From assembly GCA_022713905.1 (NCBI GenBank), contig JAIHTM010000195.1, positions 1 to 5,176 of the forward strand: a DNA stretch of 5,176 nucleotides, in the 5' to 3' direction. The position numbers and the translations under genes were made by a program. This stretch comes from Collinsella sp. GTDB lineage: Bacteria > Actinomycetota > Coriobacteriia > Coriobacteriales > Coriobacteriaceae. The notes beneath the pieces are model-generated. The model was not told the DNA's origin. It did no database searches and was given only the letters and a program-made list of their open reading frames with translations. Below, piece by piece: positions 4,804 to 5,176 of this stretch (position 1 is its first letter; each line of letters starts with the position of its first letter).

Positions 4804-5176
4804 ATGTCTTTAAAGGTTGGAATCGTCGGTGCGGCAGGATATGCCGGTGCCGAGCTCATTCGCCTCGTACTCGGCCATCCCGAGTTTGAACTTGTCGCCA
4901 TCACGTCCAACGCCGATGCCGGCCAGCCGCTGTCCGCGGTGTATCCGAGTTTCGCCGGCGTGAGCGATCTTGTCTTCACGACGCACGATGCTCCCGAGCT
5001 TAAATCCTGCGACGCTGTCTTTTTGGCCGTGCCGCACACGGCTGCCATGGCACAGGTGCCCGCCCTGCTTGCCGCGGGAGTCTCCTGCATTGACCTCTCG
5101 GCCGACTATCGCCTGAGCGATCCGGCCACCTTTGAGGCCTGGTATGCCGCCGAGCACACGAGCCCCGAGCTACTCA
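4804..5176 (+). CDS. argC: N-acetyl-gamma-glutamyl-phosphate reductase ArgC, 5' part only
   Basis: ArgC is the cytoplasmic enzyme that reduces N-acetyl-glutamyl-5-phosphate to the semialdehyde with NADPH, the third step of arginine biosynthesis. The first 124 residues are in the window, out of about 345 in the family. The Rossmann nucleotide-binding start VGIVGAAGYAGAELIRL (5-21) has the typical GxxGxxG plus Tyr and Glu-Leu. LAVPHTAA (about 77-84) and DLSADYRL (99-106) match conserved family segments, and FEAWYAAEH (112-120) is the usual region before the catalytic domain. The active-site Cys lies downstream, beyond the window edge, so its integrity cannot be judged. The start is supported by AAGGAG (4792-4797) six bases before ATG. 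The paired ARG boxes upstream point to ArgR control, and further arg genes are likely downstream. Confidence 0.95.
   Translation, partial: MSLKVGIVGAAGYAGAELIRLVLGHPEFELVAITSNADAGQPLSAVYPSFAGVSDLVFTTHDAPELKSCDAVFLAVPHTAAMAQVPALLAAGVSCIDLSADYRLSDPATFEAWYAAEHTSPELL

Noticed and set aside
1..5176. tRNA genes, CRISPR arrays, insertion sequences
   Set aside because: I saw no cloverleaf with the GGTTCGAATCC-type T arm, no spaced direct repeats and no transposase or terminal inverted repeats.

Overview
The window looks like a high-GC, gut-type actinobacterium. The gene set and codon usage are most reminiscent of the Coriobacteriia (Collinsella-like), but that is a judgement by eye and not a search result. 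All recognised genes lie on the + strand and are tightly packed. The window holds one riboflavin/flavin operon and the start of an arginine biosynthesis operon.

Positions 1-107 contain no gene that I can support, only a leader with two weak promoter candidates. Positions 108-295 form a clear FMN riboswitch (RFN element) whose 3' end runs into the ribosome binding site of the first gene. Next come ribU (riboflavin-binding S component, 305-895), a fused double ATPase ecfA (892-2796) and ecfT (transmembrane coupling protein, 2796-3596). These three overlap by 4 and 1 bases and together encode a complete energy-coupling factor (ECF) importer. Two tandem paralogous genes for small pyridoxamine-phosphate-oxidase-like (FMN-type split barrel) proteins follow at 3627-4073 and 4128-4538. 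A strong hairpin terminator at 4583-4646 ends the unit.

The logic is coherent. FMN is sensed on the mRNA and riboflavin is imported by a transporter with its own energising module. Two proteins from a typically flavin-binding fold are probably made from the same transcript.

After the terminator, 4647-4803 is the control region of argC (4804 to the window end, truncated). It carries two 16-bp imperfect palindromes resembling actinobacterial ARG boxes, spaced exactly 21 bp centre to centre, as expected for the arginine repressor ArgR. The most interesting points are the candidate anti-Shine-Dalgarno segment upstream of the riboswitch, the enlarged riboswitch arm, the extra segment near the A-loop of the second ATPase domain, the flavoprotein pair inside a riboflavin uptake operon, and the paired ARG boxes.
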